DNA from: Bacillus nitratireducens
GTDB taxonomy: Bacteria > Bacillota > Bacilli > Bacillales > Bacillaceae_G
Assembly: GCF_001884135.1 (NCBI RefSeq)
Contig: NZ_MAOC01000084.1
Coordinates: 1-64,000, forward strand
Length of the DNA: 64,000 nucleotides
Direction: 5' to 3'
Shown: in pieces, positions 18,243 through 28,043 of the stretch
How positions within the stretch are numbered: the stretch's first letter is position 1
How the letters are laid out: every line of letters starts with the position of its first letter
Notes under the pieces: generated by a model
Database searches by the model: none
The model's input: the letters and a program-made list of their open reading frames with translations, nothing else
Told to the model about the DNA's origin: nothing
Program-made: the position numbers and the translations under genes

Positions 18243-18800
18243 ATGAAAACAGAAAAAGAAAAGATGATACAAGGGGAAATGTACATACCAGCTGATCCAG
18301 TTTTAGTACAAGAGAGGGAGCAGGCTCGTATATTAACGAGAAAATTAAATGATACGCCAGAAGTACAATTAAAAGAGCGTAGCGAAATCGTAAAAGAACT
18401 ATTCGGAACGACTGGAGATAACATTCATCTTGAATCTTCTTTTAGATGTGATTACGGTTATAACATTCACGTTGGCGAAAATTTTTACGCAAACTTTGAC
18501 TGTACAATTTTAGACGTATGCCCGGTGACAATCGGAGTGAACTGCATGTTAGCTCCAGGTGTTCACATTTATACAGCAACGCACCCGCTTGATCCAGTAG
18601 AGCGCATAAGCGGATCAGAATACGGAAAACCAGTTACAATTGGCGATAACGTATGGATTGGTGGAAGAGCAATTATTAATCCAGGTGTAACGATTGGAGA
18701 CAATGCGGTTATCGCATCTGGTGCTGTTGTAACGAAAGATGTGCCGGACAATGTAGTAGTTGGCGGAAATCCTGCAAAGATTATTAAAAAAATAAAATAA
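18243..18800 (+). CDS. maa: Maltose/galactoside O-acetyltransferase
   Basis: 185 aa, ATG 18243 (ATG 18240 also possible), GGAGGGGG upstream. Seen: N-terminal mac domain ([24 protein letters not shown]), then a left-handed parallel beta helix of hexapeptide repeats ([22 protein letters not shown] ... [19 protein letters not shown]), His in TATHPLD as catalytic base, and the terminal GNPAKIIK. Trimeric cytoplasmic enzyme that acetylates sugars with acetyl-CoA; probably a detoxification role. Natural substrate uncertain. Confidence 0.9.
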   Translation: MKTEKEKMIQGEMYIPADPVLVQEREQARILTRKLNDTPEVQLKERSEIVKELFGTTGDNIHLESSFRCDYGYNIHVGENFYANFDCTILDVCPVTIGVNCMLAPGVHIYTATHPLDPVERISGSEYGKPVTIGDNVWIGGRAIINPGVTIGDNAVIASGAVVTKDVPDNVVVGGNPAKIIKKIK

Positions 18801-18866
18801 TATTTGAACGAAGCGCCTTCCTCGTCTGTATACATTTATGAAAGAATAGATGAGGGAGGCTTTTTT

Positions 18867-19322
18867 ATGTCTAATAAATTACTTCTTGCTTTTGCTTTAA
18901 TTGGAATTATAGTTGTGTTTTCTTGTGGTTCGCTATTACCGATGCCAATCGGATTTAAAGTATCAATGATTACAGCTGGGGTCATGATGAGTGTTATGTT
19001 TTTAATCATTATTCCATTTGATAGAAAACATATAGTAAGGAAAAATGGATATAAAATTGATTTTACAAAAACAAAAGTGTATTTTCGCTGGAATGTATTT
19101 GATACGATTTCGGCTTGTCTGGCAGTGTATGCATGCATATGTGTGCAAGCATTAAACTTGTTAGTTTCAACCGGTCATACAATACAAAACCCGTATGTTC
19201 AATTTTTTACGAATCAATCGCAAGTATGGATTATTGTCGCAAGTGCATATTTAATTTCCCGCATTTCGTTAACGTTAAAAGGAATAAAGGAGATCAAAAA
19301 TCATGGCGCAGATTGGGATTGA
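18867..19322 (+). CDS. Four-TM membrane protein upstream of ECF sigma
   Basis: 151 aa from ATG 18867 (MSNKLLLAFALIG) with GAGGGAGG upstream. Seen: TM segments at about 4-22, 29-50, 77-99 and 113-134, with a positively charged loop KKxxVRKNGYKIDFTKTK between TM2 and TM3. Family not recognised. Its end overlaps the sigma-factor start by 20 bp, so it is translationally linked to a regulatory unit and could take part in signal sensing, but this is inference. Confidence 0.65.
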   Translation: MSNKLLLAFALIGIIVVFSCGSLLPMPIGFKVSMITAGVMMSVMFLIIIPFDRKHIVRKNGYKIDFTKTKVYFRWNVFDTISACLAVYACICVQALNLLVSTGHTIQNPYVQFFTNQSQVWIIVASAYLISRISLTLKGIKEIKNHGADWD

Positions 19323-19848
19323 GGAGGAGCTCATGCTTGCGTATCAAAGTGGAGATAGACAGGCGGGAGAAAAACTATATGTTTTGATCAAACCAGCGCT
19401 ATACACATTTTTATATCGATTTAACCGAGATGAACAATTAAGTATCGATCTCGTGCAAGATACGTTTTTGACGCTAGAACGTAAGAAACATATGTATGAA
19501 CCTGAAAAAGGCAAAATAAAAACGTATTTATTTCAAATTGGTTATCGTCTTATGATTAATAAATTAAATAGAAGAAAAAAGTGGCGTACGCTTTTGCCGT
19601 TTTTAGTGCCGATTCAGGAAAAAGAATTTTCTATCGAAGACCGGCTCACGGTAAGAGAGGCAATTTTGAAAGTTCCTGAAGAACAGCGGGCTGTCCTTAT
19701 TCTTTCTTATTATCATGATATGCAGCAAAAAGATATTGCAGAGATATTAAACATTCCGATTGGAACAGTGAAATCGAGACTCCATAACGGAATAAAGAAA
19801 TTGAAACAATTGCTGGAGGTGGATGAAATTGAGCGAAAATCCCTTTAA
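19303..19848 (+). CDS. ECF-type RNA polymerase sigma factor
   Basis: 181 aa. Seen: sigma region 2 (FLYRFNRDEQLSIDLVQDTFLTLE, core-binding and -10 recognition; about 36-60), a linker, and region 4 (VPEEQRAVLILSYYHDMQQKDIAEILNIPIGTVKSRLHNGIKKLK; about 125-170) with the -35 helix. No region 1 or 3, as in group IV factors. In Bacillus such factors respond to envelope stress and are held by a co-encoded membrane anti-sigma; the short gene that follows is the only candidate here. Confidence 0.9.
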   Translation: MAQIGIEEELMLAYQSGDRQAGEKLYVLIKPALYTFLYRFNRDEQLSIDLVQDTFLTLERKKHMYEPEKGKIKTYLFQIGYRLMINKLNRRKKWRTLLPFLVPIQEKEFSIEDRLTVREAILKVPEEQRAVLILSYYHDMQQKDIAEILNIPIGTVKSRLHNGIKKLKQLLEVDEIERKSL

Positions 19849-20074
19849 GAGTGAATACAAATTAAAACAGCATTTAGATAGTGATCATGTAGAAATACCA
19901 GATTTTCCAAAAACGGTAAGTCGCTTCGATCGATTAATCGGATTTCTTGGTTCTCCAGCGAAAGATCCTGTGGAGGCGACGATTGGGAATGATTTATCGG
20001 TTGTGTTTCATGTATCGTTATTAGTTGGGGTTCCAATTCTTTCTCTTATTACGATACTCTTTGCGACGTTGTAA
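19829..20074 (+). CDS. Putative very short anti-sigma factor, single C-terminal TM
   Basis: 81 aa. TTG 19829 has GGAGG at good spacing (ATG 19823 is only three bases from it). Seen: a soluble polar part of about 55 residues (SEYKLKQHLDSDHVEIPDFP, FDRLIGFLG) and one C-terminal TM segment VVFHVSLLVGVPILSLITILFATL with no extracytoplasmic domain. The overlap with the sigma gene and the topology (cytoplasmic N-terminus, TM) point to an anti-sigma factor, but it is far shorter than the usual RsgI or RsiW type and has no ZAS motif. Confidence 0.6.
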   Translation: MSENPFKSEYKLKQHLDSDHVEIPDFPKTVSRFDRLIGFLGSPAKDPVEATIGNDLSVVFHVSLLVGVPILSLITILFATL

Positions 20075-20106
20075 AGGATTGGAAAGGAGAGAAACCCGAC
20101 CTCTAT

Positions 20107-20136
20107 TTGACACGCCTATATAAATGATGGTATAAA
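20107..20136 (+). promoter_or_regulatory. tyrS promoter
   Basis: Consensus TTGACA (20107-20112), 18-bp spacer, TATAAA (20131-20136), directly upstream of the T-box leader. Confidence 0.8.
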
Positions 20137-20142
20137 GAAAAG

Positions 20143-20401
20143 TATATGAATAATTGAGCGTGGAAAGGGAGAAGTAGTGATCATTTCCCTGTTTTAGAGA
20201 GCTGATGGTCGGTGAAAATCAGCACATAGATGATCGCGAATTACGCCCCTAGAGCATCTTTTTTCGATTGAATTGTATTCAAAAGGGAAAAGACGGTGCT
20301 AAGCCGTTATGTAAATAAGGTGGTAGGCTTTTTTTTGCCTGCAACTAGGGTGGTAACGCGATAATCAAAATCGTCCCTTATTTAAAGGGGCGATTTTTTT
20401 A
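20143..20401 (+). ncRNA. T-box riboswitch, tyrosine class
   Basis: The signature AGGGTGGTAACGCG lies at 20347-20360. It is followed by the terminator, whose stem is formed by TCGTCCCTT and AGGGGCGA with a T7 tail (ends about 20401). Stem I begins near 20143. A TAC codon in the specifier position (20242-20244, within GAATACG-type internal loop context CGAATTACGCC) fits tRNA-Tyr. Uncharged tRNA-Tyr pairs with specifier and T-box and favours the antiterminator, raising tyrS expression in tyrosine shortage. Confidence 0.93.
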
Positions 20402-20448
20402 TGTTTTCAACCTTCACGCCAGTAATGAACTTAAAGGAGAGTATGTAG

Positions 20449-21708
<1,260 letters not shown>

Positions 21709-21734
21709 TCAGAAACGAATATAAAACAAATAGT

Positions 21735-21776
21735 ACCCCGAATTGTAGGATGAAAAGTCTATGATTCGGGGTTTTT
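21735..21776 (+). terminator. Terminator of tyrS
   Basis: ACCCCGAAT-type arm and ATTCGGGGT arm separated by about 22 nt, followed by T5. Confidence 0.75.
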
Positions 21777-21786
21777 ATGTATGAAT

Positions 21787-22089
21787 TTAGATTACCTCAT
21801 GAGTTCTTTTAAATAGAATATGAAGAATTAATACGATCATATAAAGTAAGCTAATGAGCATAACAATAAATGCTGTTGGATAAAATTTTGCTGCATATAT
21901 AAAGAAATCGATTTGATAAATATCTTGGTAATTTGAAACGGTGCCTTTAAAGTAATTCGTAAACTTAGCGCTATATTTCCATTCATCAGGATAATCTATC
22001 AAATTACTCCCCTGATACCAATTAATAAGCGCGGAAGTAATAAACAGCATACATGCACTACCCAATTGAACCATTTGGTTTATTGTCAA
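21787..22089 (-). CDS. Two-TM membrane protein, DUF4306/YjdJ-like
   Basis: 100 aa from TTG 22089 with GGGAG about 11 nt upstream; ATG 22074 is possible but has no site. Seen: TM1 QLGSACMLFITSALINWYQGS (about 8-28), an extracytoplasmic loop rich in Tyr, Lys and Asp (DYPDEWKYSAKFTNYFKG), TM2 YPTAFIVMLISLLYMIVLILHILF (about 69-93). This resembles the DUF4306 family (B. subtilis YjdJ), function unknown; assignment moderate. Confidence 0.6.
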   Translation of the reverse strand: MTINQMVQLGSACMLFITSALINWYQGSNLIDYPDEWKYSAKFTNYFKGTVSNYQDIYQIDFFIYAAKFYPTAFIVMLISLLYMIVLILHILFKRTHEVI

Positions 22090-22276
22090 AATGAATCACA
22101 CTCCCATTTTTTGGTATTATATCGTAAGAATTTACTTTAATAAACCATTTCAGCAATAAAATACAGTTAGCAGTTCTGTAACTTTTTTGTTTTAATCTCC
22201 TTTTCGAGTTCATACGGAAATCACATGTAAGCGGTATGATAAACGTATAACAAATAGAAAGGAGTGGTAAAACAAA

Positions 22277-22405
22277 ATGTCACTAGAAGCGCTCATTATT
22301 TTTTCTTTGCTAAATGCGGGTCAGCTTGCAGAGCATTCGAAGGTTGATGTACATAAAGAGCAGAAAGATGCTTATGTATATGTTCAAAAAGAGGAAAATA
22401 AATAA
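22277..22405 (+). CDS. Small 42-aa protein
   Basis: ATG 22277 behind GAAAGGAGTGG, own terminator at 22423. Begins MSLEALIIFSLLNAGQLAEH and ends in a charged tail (KVDVHKEQKDAYVYVQKEENK). The hydrophobic first half is too short for a clear TM helix, so perhaps amphipathic. Good ribosome site and terminator support a real gene. Unknown function. Confidence 0.5.
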   Translation: MSLEALIIFSLLNAGQLAEHSKVDVHKEQKDAYVYVQKEENK

Positions 22406-22422
22406 CTTTAATATATAAATAA

Positions 22423-22465
22423 AGGCTACCAGAGAGAACGTTTTAGTTTCTTTGGTAGCTTTTTC
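22423..22465 (+). terminator. Terminator after the 42-aa ORF
   Basis: GGCTACCAGAGA with TCTTTGGTAGC and T5. Confidence 0.75.
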
Positions 22466-22528
22466 TATTGAGATATAATGTGGAAGTAATGAAAAAAGGG
22501 GTAGTCTGGAAACGAAATGATTATATGT

Positions 22529-22684
22529 TTAAGGGCATAAGTATAACAGCATGTAATGAAGATGAATTATAAAATTTTGTACAATAAACGGAGCTAGTAT
22601 TAAAGAGAATCCAATCGTTGGAATGAATAAAAGAGAAGTAAGGACGATTATCCATACTTCATGAAAAAAATTTCTTGAAGTATC
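22529..22684 (-). pseudogene. Fragment of a hydrophobic protein gene (decayed)
   Basis: Minus-strand frame without a start codon, bounded by stops: NFFHEVWIIVLTSLLFIPTI, then GFSLILAPFIVQNFIIHLHY and a stop at 22529. It looks like the end of a membrane protein whose front has been lost. It lies just outside the attL side of the island, so the decay is chromosomal and not part of the element. The rest of 22406-22851 holds only terminators and attL. Confidence 0.35.
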
Positions 22685-22713
22685 TTACTATACATAAGGC
22701 ATTTATATAAATA

Positions 22714-22758
22714 AAAAAAGCCCAGGCCCCTTGATAAACAAGGTTCCTAAGGCTTTTA
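22714..22758 (-). terminator. Displaced original rpsD terminator
   Basis: On the minus strand: AGCC(TT)AGG..CCTTG / CAAGG..CCT..GGCT and then T7. It is about 80% identical to the hairpin at 36253-36298. Before integration it would have lain right after rpsD; it is now 13.5 kb away on the other side of the island. Confidence 0.7.
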
Positions 22759-22771
22759 ATAATACTCTTTT

Positions 22772-22802
22772 CAGAGTACCGAGATTAACGAGAGTAGAAC
22801 TC
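22772..22802. repeat. attL core, 31-bp direct repeat
   Basis: Identical over 31 bp to 36313-36343, starting CAGAGTACCGAG and ending GTAGAACTC. The copy matches the last five codons plus stop of rpsD and the 13 bp after it. Left outer boundary of the island, next to the integrase gene. Confidence 0.9.
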
Positions 22803-22851
22803 GATAGTATTAAAAAGCCTTATTATATCAGTGTTTATAGCATATTTATTA

Positions 22852-24036
22852 TTAACTAGCCCCAAAATTAGCCCCACTTTCTGCTAAGCTTTGACTAAAT
22901 AACTCTACTGACATAGATTCCATTTCCTTTAATACATGGCCATAAATTTCATAGATCATTTGTGGAGTATTCCCTAAACGTTCGGCAATTACTTTTACAT
23001 TTAAACCTTGATTTAATAATATAGTACAGTGTGTATGACGTAAGCCATGTATTGTTATAGAAGGAAGGGTTGTTTTATTTAATACTCTTCTAAAGGCATA
23101 AAGGACACTGCTATCTGTTATAGGTTTCCCAGTTTGATATGATGTAAATACAAAAGATTCATCATGTAGTTTATATCCAAAAGACAGCATTGTTTCCATG
23201 CACCATTTCCGATAGACCTTCAATTGATTTACTAATACATCATCTATTAGAATTGTTCTATAGCTATTTTTTGTTTTGGGTGATCGTACACCTTTATTAT
23301 CCCTGGTACGTTCAATAGTAATTGTTTTTTTATCAAAATCGATGTTTTTCCATTGCAAACCACAGGTTTCGCCTCTACGAATTCCTGTGTATGCAACGGT
23401 TAATAAAAATGTGTAGTTTGTAGTGTTTTCTCCTTGTTTCGCTACTTTTAAAAATTCAACTAATTGCTCAGGTGTGAAATAATTGTTGTTTTCGTCTTTA
23501 ACAGTTTCTTGGCTTGAAAGTTTAATTTTTGTGAAGCGATTACGAGACAATATTTCATCTTCTACAGCTGCGTTAATAGCGATCTTGAATAGGGTGTGAA
23601 ATAAATGAACTGTACTTGGCTTATATTTCTTTTCAAGTACATTCAAAAATTCTCTCTTATATGTGGTTCTATCCAATGTATGCAACTTGTAACGGCCAAG
23701 TAATGGTTTCATTTGTAAGCGAATAGCCATTTCACGTTGCGCTCGAGAGGTTGGTTTCCAACTATTTTTATGAGTGTTATACCAAATATCTAACCATTCC
23801 CCAATGGTCATTTGATCATGTTCGACTTGTTTAGATTCGCCACGTAGTGTTGCAGCCTTCACTTCTAATAGTGATTTTAGGGCTGCTTTTTCTGTTTTAA
23901 ACCCACTTTTTTTCTTCTCTTTACGCTTTCCAATGTTGTCATAATACTTATGACGGTACATCCATAGTTTTTCATTCTTTGTATTGAAATAATAGTATAT
24001 TTCGGGTTCTTTTGCTGATTTGTGTAACTTCACCAT
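22852..24036 (-). CDS. int: Tyrosine-recombinase integrase
   Basis: 394 aa; start at ATG 24036 (MVKLHKSAKEPEIYYYFNTK), which has AAAGGA with 6-nt spacing. Seen: N-terminal AP2-like arm-binding domain (YRHKYYDNIGKRKEKKKSGF), SAM-like core-binding domain (ATIGEWL-type region MTIGEWLDIWYNTHKNSWK), and a C-terminal catalytic domain with Arg in YTGIRRGETCGL, HGLRHTH and nucleophile Tyr in IYEIYGHV. Catalyses site-specific recombination between the 31-bp cores. Convergent toward attL, as is usual for this integrase class. Confidence 0.95.
   Translation of the reverse strand: MVKLHKSAKEPEIYYYFNTKNEKLWMYRHKYYDNIGKRKEKKKSGFKTEKAALKSLLEVKAATLRGESKQVEHDQMTIGEWLDIWYNTHKNSWKPTSRAQREMAIRLQMKPLLGRYKLHTLDRTTYKREFLNVLEKKYKPSTVHLFHTLFKIAINAAVEDEILSRNRFTKIKLSSQETVKDENNNYFTPEQLVEFLKVAKQGENTTNYTFLLTVAYTGIRRGETCGLQWKNIDFDKKTITIERTRDNKGVRSPKTKNSYRTILIDDVLVNQLKVYRKWCMETMLSFGYKLHDESFVFTSYQTGKPITDSSVLYAFRRVLNKTTLPSITIHGLRHTHCTILLNQGLNVKVIAERLGNTPQMIYEIYGHVLKEMESMSVELFSQSLAESGANFGAS
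22857..22876. repeat. Putative integrase arm-type sites, left
   Basis: Two copies of TAGCCCCA (22857-22864, 22869-22876), 12 bp apart, 55 bp inside the attL core, overlapping the end of int. The same octamer occurs in the right arm. Confidence 0.55.
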
Positions 24037-24053
24037 TACCATTCCTTTCGTTG

Positions 24054-24083
24054 CTTTGGCTGGCGTATGCATAGGAATGGATA
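24054..24083 (+). repeat. Dispersed 30-bp island repeat, copy 1
   Basis: CTTTGGCTGGCGTATGCATA then GGAATGGATA, upstream of int. Related copies at 25213-25236 (direct) and 36141-36170 (inverted). Confidence 0.6.
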
Positions 24084-24115
24084 GGTATTGGATTTATTCA
24101 AAAACATGTGTAAAT

Positions 24116-24586
24116 TTAGTTTTGTGCTTTAAGCATGATATTTGCCATTTCGTTTAGGAGGCGTAGATTGGAGTCGTTCAATTTATTTAATGTATCTATC
24201 ATTTGTTTTTCAAACTTTATTTTTTTTTCTAACTCTTCCCAGTGTTGTTCCCATTTTCGTTGAGTTTCTTCCTCTATTTCTTTATATTCCTCTGTTTTCT
24301 TCCATTCCTCCTCTGCTTTTTCCCATTCCTCTGCACTCATTGCATTATTTTCATCGAAATGAAAAAAGTATCCAGCCTTCTTTATTAGTGTTTCACAATC
24401 ATAGTTGTAAGCTTTGGCTAGCTTTTTTATTGTTTCAATGGATGGGCGATTGATTTTCCCTGTCCGAGGATCAACACCCTTTTCTAGATTACTTAATTGT
24501 ACATGACTAATTCCTATTAAATTTGCCATTTCCCTTAAAGAATGATTACCTCTAAGTTCTCTTAAAAGTTGTCCGAAATCATCCAT
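24116..24586 (-). CDS. CI-like XRE repressor with charged helical C-terminus
   Basis: 156 aa, ATG 24586 behind GGAGGTAA. Seen: XRE helix-turn-helix at residues 5-60 (LLRELRGNHSLREMANLIGISHVQLSNLEKG), then a long Glu/Lys/Trp-rich coiled coil (about 90-140) in place of a LexA-type peptidase domain. So it is not autocleavable; derepression would need a protein antirepressor, as in SaPI Stl control. Divergent from the Cro-like gene at 24668 across a 80-bp operator region. Confidence 0.8.
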   Translation of the reverse strand: MDDFGQLLRELRGNHSLREMANLIGISHVQLSNLEKGVDPRTGKINRPSIETIKKLAKAYNYDCETLIKKAGYFFHFDENNAMSAEEWEKAEEEWKKTEEYKEIEEETQRKWEQHWEELEKKIKFEKQMIDTLNKLNDSNLRLLNEMANIMLKAQN

Positions 24587-24667
24587 TGGATTACCTCCTC
24601 ATTTTTTGTTAATCGTGCTTTACATAAGTTTAACACCATGATATATTATTAGCAAGAGGTGGTAAAC

Positions 24668-24859
24668 GTGATTAACAAACTTAGAGAAGTTAGAGAAAAA
24701 AAGAAAATATCGCAGATTGAATTGGCGAAACGCTCTGGTGTGAGCAGAACTACTCTTTATAATATTGAAAAGGGTGGTGATACACGTGTTTCCATTGCAC
24801 TCTCAATAGCCCGTTCACTTGAAGAGGATGTGGAAAAAATTTTTTATAATCCTTGTTAA
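24668..24859 (+). CDS. Cro-like XRE regulator
   Basis: 63 aa from GTG 24668 (AGAGGTGG at 5-nt spacing). Seen: a single HTH_3 domain covering the whole protein (LREVREKKKISQIELAKRSGVSRTTLYNIEKGGDTRV). GTTAA half-sites occur on both sides (near 24608, 24630, 24849, 24860) and may be operators for this protein or the divergent repressor. First gene of the rightward replication operon. Confidence 0.8.
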   Translation: MINKLREVREKKKISQIELAKRSGVSRTTLYNIEKGGDTRVSIALSIARSLEEDVEKIFYNPC

Positions 24860-24932
24860 CCTTGTTTAACTATTTGCAGAAAGGTAAATAAGAATTGTTT
24901 ATATAAAGAAATTATTGAGATGAGGTAATTAT

Positions 24933-25202
24933 ATGATTCCTGCAAATGTGCAAGTAAATATTGATGAAAAAGCCATTAAGGAATACATACTGCAGCAAAT
25001 AGATCAACAACTTCACGAAACCTTATTGATGGTTGATCTTGAAAAATTAGCAGTAATTACATCAATGAGTAAGAGATTCCTAGAAGATGAGATTTTATCT
25101 GATCCACGTATGAGATTAATAGAGCGACGTCGCAACAGAAAACGTTGGTGGTTCTATAAGCGAGCTCTTGAAGTAATAACAGAAATTGTAGATGAATGGT
25201 AA
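24933..25202 (+). CDS. DUF771-type phage protein (excisionase-like candidate)
   Basis: 89 aa, ATG 24933. Seen: N-terminal beta strands VQVNIDEKAIKEYILQQI followed by a MerR-like winged helix (DLEKLAVITSMSKRFLEDEILSDPRM, RRRNRKRWWFYKRALEVI). This is the layout of DUF771 proteins found in the early region of Gram-positive phages and satellites; they are small DNA-binding proteins, and an Xis role is possible but unproven. Confidence 0.7.
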   Translation: MIPANVQVNIDEKAIKEYILQQIDQQLHETLLMVDLEKLAVITSMSKRFLEDEILSDPRMRLIERRRNRKRWWFYKRALEVITEIVDEW

Positions 25203-25212
25203 GCAACAACGC

Positions 25213-25236
25213 TTTGGCTGGCGTGTGCATAGGAAA
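25213..25236 (+). repeat. Dispersed island repeat, copy 2
   Basis: CTTTGGCTGGCGTGTGCATA then GGAA; same orientation as copy 1. Confidence 0.6.
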
Positions 25237-25335
25237 CAAAGTCCATAAAAGATTAGGTGGATAATACTTATTAATTCAAATTGCTTGATATTTTATAGCA
25301 ACGTCGATTTGGAAACGATTGAGGTGAATAGTTTA

Positions 25336-25455
25336 ATGACAACTGCTGAAATACGTGAAGACAAGTTACATATGATTTTAGAAAAAGCGGAAAACGGTGA
25401 TCCAAAAGCAATCAAAGCTTTAAAAGGAATTAATCGAATATTGAAGCAAGTATGA
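25336..25455 (+). CDS. Small 39-aa island protein
   Basis: ATG 25336 behind GAGGTGAATAG. Sequence starts MTTAEIREDKLHMILEKAEN, is helical and acidic/basic, and ends GINRILKQV. Immediately upstream of the primase gene, overlapping the alternative start of that ORF. Unknown role. Confidence 0.5.
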   Translation: MTTAEIREDKLHMILEKAENGDPKAIKALKGINRILKQV

Positions 25456-25499
25456 TATTTGCTTTTAAAAACATTATTCAGCAACAAGGAGGTGAGAAA

Positions 25500-27704
25500 G
25501 TGTTATCTACTATAACATCACATAAAGAAAAAATAGAGCTTAAATATGACAGGTTAATAGATATAACTAATTTTAAATCACTTACCAACACAAATGCTAT
25601 TAACCAAAAGGTAGCATACGGAGAGTTTTTAAATAGGATAAGCGAGCCTATGATAACCAATGAGAAAGGCAATGCAGGTGGTTTTATAGGTGGATATGTT
25701 CAAAATCGTAGGAATAAAGCCAATGTAAAAAGCAGAAGCATTATATTAATCGATATAGATGAAGTGCCGGAAGGTGTAAATGTATGGGAGAACATTGAGG
25801 GTTTCACAAATTTTGCGATTGCTATGTATTCAACACACAATCATACAAAAGAGAATCCACGTTACAGGGTTATCATACCTTTGCATCATGATATTGAGCC
25901 GGAGCACTACAAAGAAGTCACACGATATTTAGTGGATATTCTTCAAGTGTGGATAGATGAGACTTCATGTGAATTTGAGCGACACATGCACTATCCGACT
26001 TGTAGTAACCCTGATAATTATGAATTTTATTATCAAGACTTCCCTTTCTTTGATGCTAGCTTCATTACAAAACAACATGAAGAAATCAAGACCTTTAAAA
26101 ATAATGAAAAAGCGGATCCACGCACAAAACAAAACTGGATTGGGGCATGGACAAATATTTATTCGATAATGGACGTTTTGGACAACTTCTTGTCAGATAA
26201 ATATGAGCCATTTAGAAACAATAGATATACCTATGTTGAAGGAAGCTCTAAAGGTGGATTAATTGTTTATGACGATGGTACGCATGCGCATAGCAATCAT
26301 TCAACAGATCCGATAAGCGGTAAGAATGTAAACAGTTTTGACTTATATAGGCTACATAAATTTTCCCACCTAGATAACGGCACAGAGGATATGAAGGACA
26401 AGCCTAGTTATAAAGCCATGATTGAGCATTGTAAGAAAGACGAAAAAGTGAGGGCGTATTACGAGGAACATATAAGTGGTGGACAAGGCATTCGTAAACA
26501 AGAAGAACCAAAAGTACAAAATGAAATAGATTTTAAAAGAAATAGCAGAAACAAAATCCTTGTTAAAGCTGAAAATACTAAGAAGTTATTAGATTCAATG
26601 GGCATAGAGGTTTATTACGATGTTATAAGAAAACGTGAATACTTATCATCCCTAATTTTATATTTTTATGGTGAAATAGCAGATCATCATGCGCAAGGGA
26701 TTATAGAAGAAGCTATTGATATGGATTATTTCATAACAAAGGATAAACTAATTGACCATCTTTTATATTTAGCTAGCTGTAATAAGAAGAACAAAGTAGC
26801 TGAATATTTCTTAAACGTATCTAAGAAATGGGACGGAAAGAGTCGTATCGAGGAAATCTTTACCACATTAAACGCTAGATCAGATAGAGAATTAGGAATT
26901 GCATATTTAAAAAAATGGGCGATCCAAGCTGTTAAACTTGCATTTAACGAAAATGGGAAAATGAATCAAGAATTTGTACTTGTCCTTCAAGGTTCTCAAG
27001 GTTGTGGGAAAACATTCTGGTTCAAGTTGTTATTTAACTCACTAGGTGATGATTATTTTAAAACAGGTAAAAGACTTAACCCAGAGAACAAAGACAGTGT
27101 AATCGAAGCAGTAAGCAACTTTGCTGTTGAGTTAGGTGAGTTAGATTCCACAATGAAATTTGAACAGGCGGCACTAAAAGCATTCTTTACAGAGAATGTT
27201 GACGAGTTTAGACGACCATATCAGAGGTTATCAGTTAAATATCCGAGGATGACAGTATTTTTTGCAACTGTTAATGACGATGAATTTTTGAAAGATAAGA
27301 CAGGAAATAGAAGATACGCTGTAATAAACGTAGGCGATAAGATAAGTGACTTAAAAGCAATTGATATTGACCAGTTTTGGGGAGAAATCGCCACAATGGC
27401 GTTAAAAAATGCTTCCCACCTTCTTACTAGTGAAGAAGCGCAGAAACAAAAAGAACACAACGAAGAAAGTGAACTCCAGACACATGAGGAAATTGAAATT
27501 TTAAGTGGATTTTCTTGGGGGGCATCTAAAGAACTGTGGACGTGGAAGAGCAGTAAAGTTATTTTCAAGGAATTGGATTTAACTAAGAATACGAAAAATG
27601 CAGCTATAGCACTTAAGAAGTACGGTGCAGTAAGAAAACAAAAGGGTAAAGACAGAGAAAGAGGATGGATAACACCGCCTTTTGCTGGTAAACCTTCATG
27701 TTAA
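25500..27704 (+). CDS. Primase-helicase with VapE-family ATPase domain (island replication initiator)
   Basis: 734 aa from GTG 25500, which has AAGGAGGTGA; ATG 25452 is in frame but has no site. Seen: an N-terminal AEP-like primase region with the acidic LIDIDEVP (about 83-90) and NPRYRVIIPL, then a VapE/SF3-like ATPase with Walker A GSQGCGKT (about 498-505), VELGELDST (Walker B region), and FFATVNDDEFLKDKTGNRRYAVINV (arginine finger TGNRR). Known: such proteins bind their own iterons and open the origin in SaPI-type islands. The iteron region follows directly. Confidence 0.85.
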   Translation: MLSTITSHKEKIELKYDRLIDITNFKSLTNTNAINQKVAYGEFLNRISEPMITNEKGNAGGFIGGYVQNRRNKANVKSRSIILIDIDEVPEGVNVWENIEGFTNFAIAMYSTHNHTKENPRYRVIIPLHHDIEPEHYKEVTRYLVDILQVWIDETSCEFERHMHYPTCSNPDNYEFYYQDFPFFDASFITKQHEEIKTFKNNEKADPRTKQNWIGAWTNIYSIMDVLDNFLSDKYEPFRNNRYTYVEGSSKGGLIVYDDGTHAHSNHSTDPISGKNVNSFDLYRLHKFSHLDNGTEDMKDKPSYKAMIEHCKKDEKVRAYYEEHISGGQGIRKQEEPKVQNEIDFKRNSRNKILVKAENTKKLLDSMGIEVYYDVIRKREYLSSLILYFYGEIADHHAQGIIEEAIDMDYFITKDKLIDHLLYLASCNKKNKVAEYFLNVSKKWDGKSRIEEIFTTLNARSDRELGIAYLKKWAIQAVKLAFNENGKMNQEFVLVLQGSQGCGKTFWFKLLFNSLGDDYFKTGKRLNPENKDSVIEAVSNFAVELGELDSTMKFEQAALKAFFTENVDEFRRPYQRLSVKYPRMTVFFATVNDDEFLKDKTGNRRYAVINVGDKISDLKAIDIDQFWGEIATMALKNASHLLTSEEAQKQKEHNEESELQTHEEIEILSGFSWGASKELWTWKSSKVIFKELDLTKNTKNAAIALKKYGAVRKQKGKDRERGWITPPFAGKPSC

Positions 27705-27708
27705 TAGA

Positions 27709-28043
27709 GTGAACAGGTAATTGTTATGGTGAACACAAGCGAACACGTAGGTGAACAGGTAAAACACAAGTCGCTGTTCTACCTTTAAACCCAATCATAC
27801 CAATGGATAGAAGGAAAAGCGAACACCATGAACACCATAATCTATATAAAAGTGTAAAAGTAAGAATATAGAGAAGTAGGTAGAGAGAGTAGCAGAAGAA
27901 TTCATAGTTTGTTACTTTTGCCGATTTCTGTTGTTCATAGTGTTCACCTTGCCGTAAACCTAGTCATATCAAGGTTTTGGGGTAGAACGTTTACATTAAA
28001 TATGCGTTCACCTTGGTGTTCACTGTTAATCTAGATGCTGTTC
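27709..28043. other. Candidate island replication origin with iterons
   Basis: A 405-bp gap without a gene (27705-28109). Left arm: GTGAACA-type words (core GAACA at 27711, 27731, 27741, 27753, 27821, 27830). Right arm: the inverted words (TGTTC at 27932, 27941, 28017, 28039; GCGTTC at 28004). Between them 27840-27930 is very AT-rich (TATATAAAAGTGTAAAAGT). Two iteron clusters flanking an AT-rich box, next to the initiator gene, is the SaPI origin layout. Confidence 0.65.

Noticed and set aside
22714-22802. CRISPR-like repeat pair with 36253-36343
   Set aside because: Only two copies, 13.5 kb apart, explained fully by attL and attR.
27709-28043. Short repeats read as a CRISPR array
   Set aside because: Repeat units are only 7-10 bp, irregularly spaced and in two orientations; iterons fit better.
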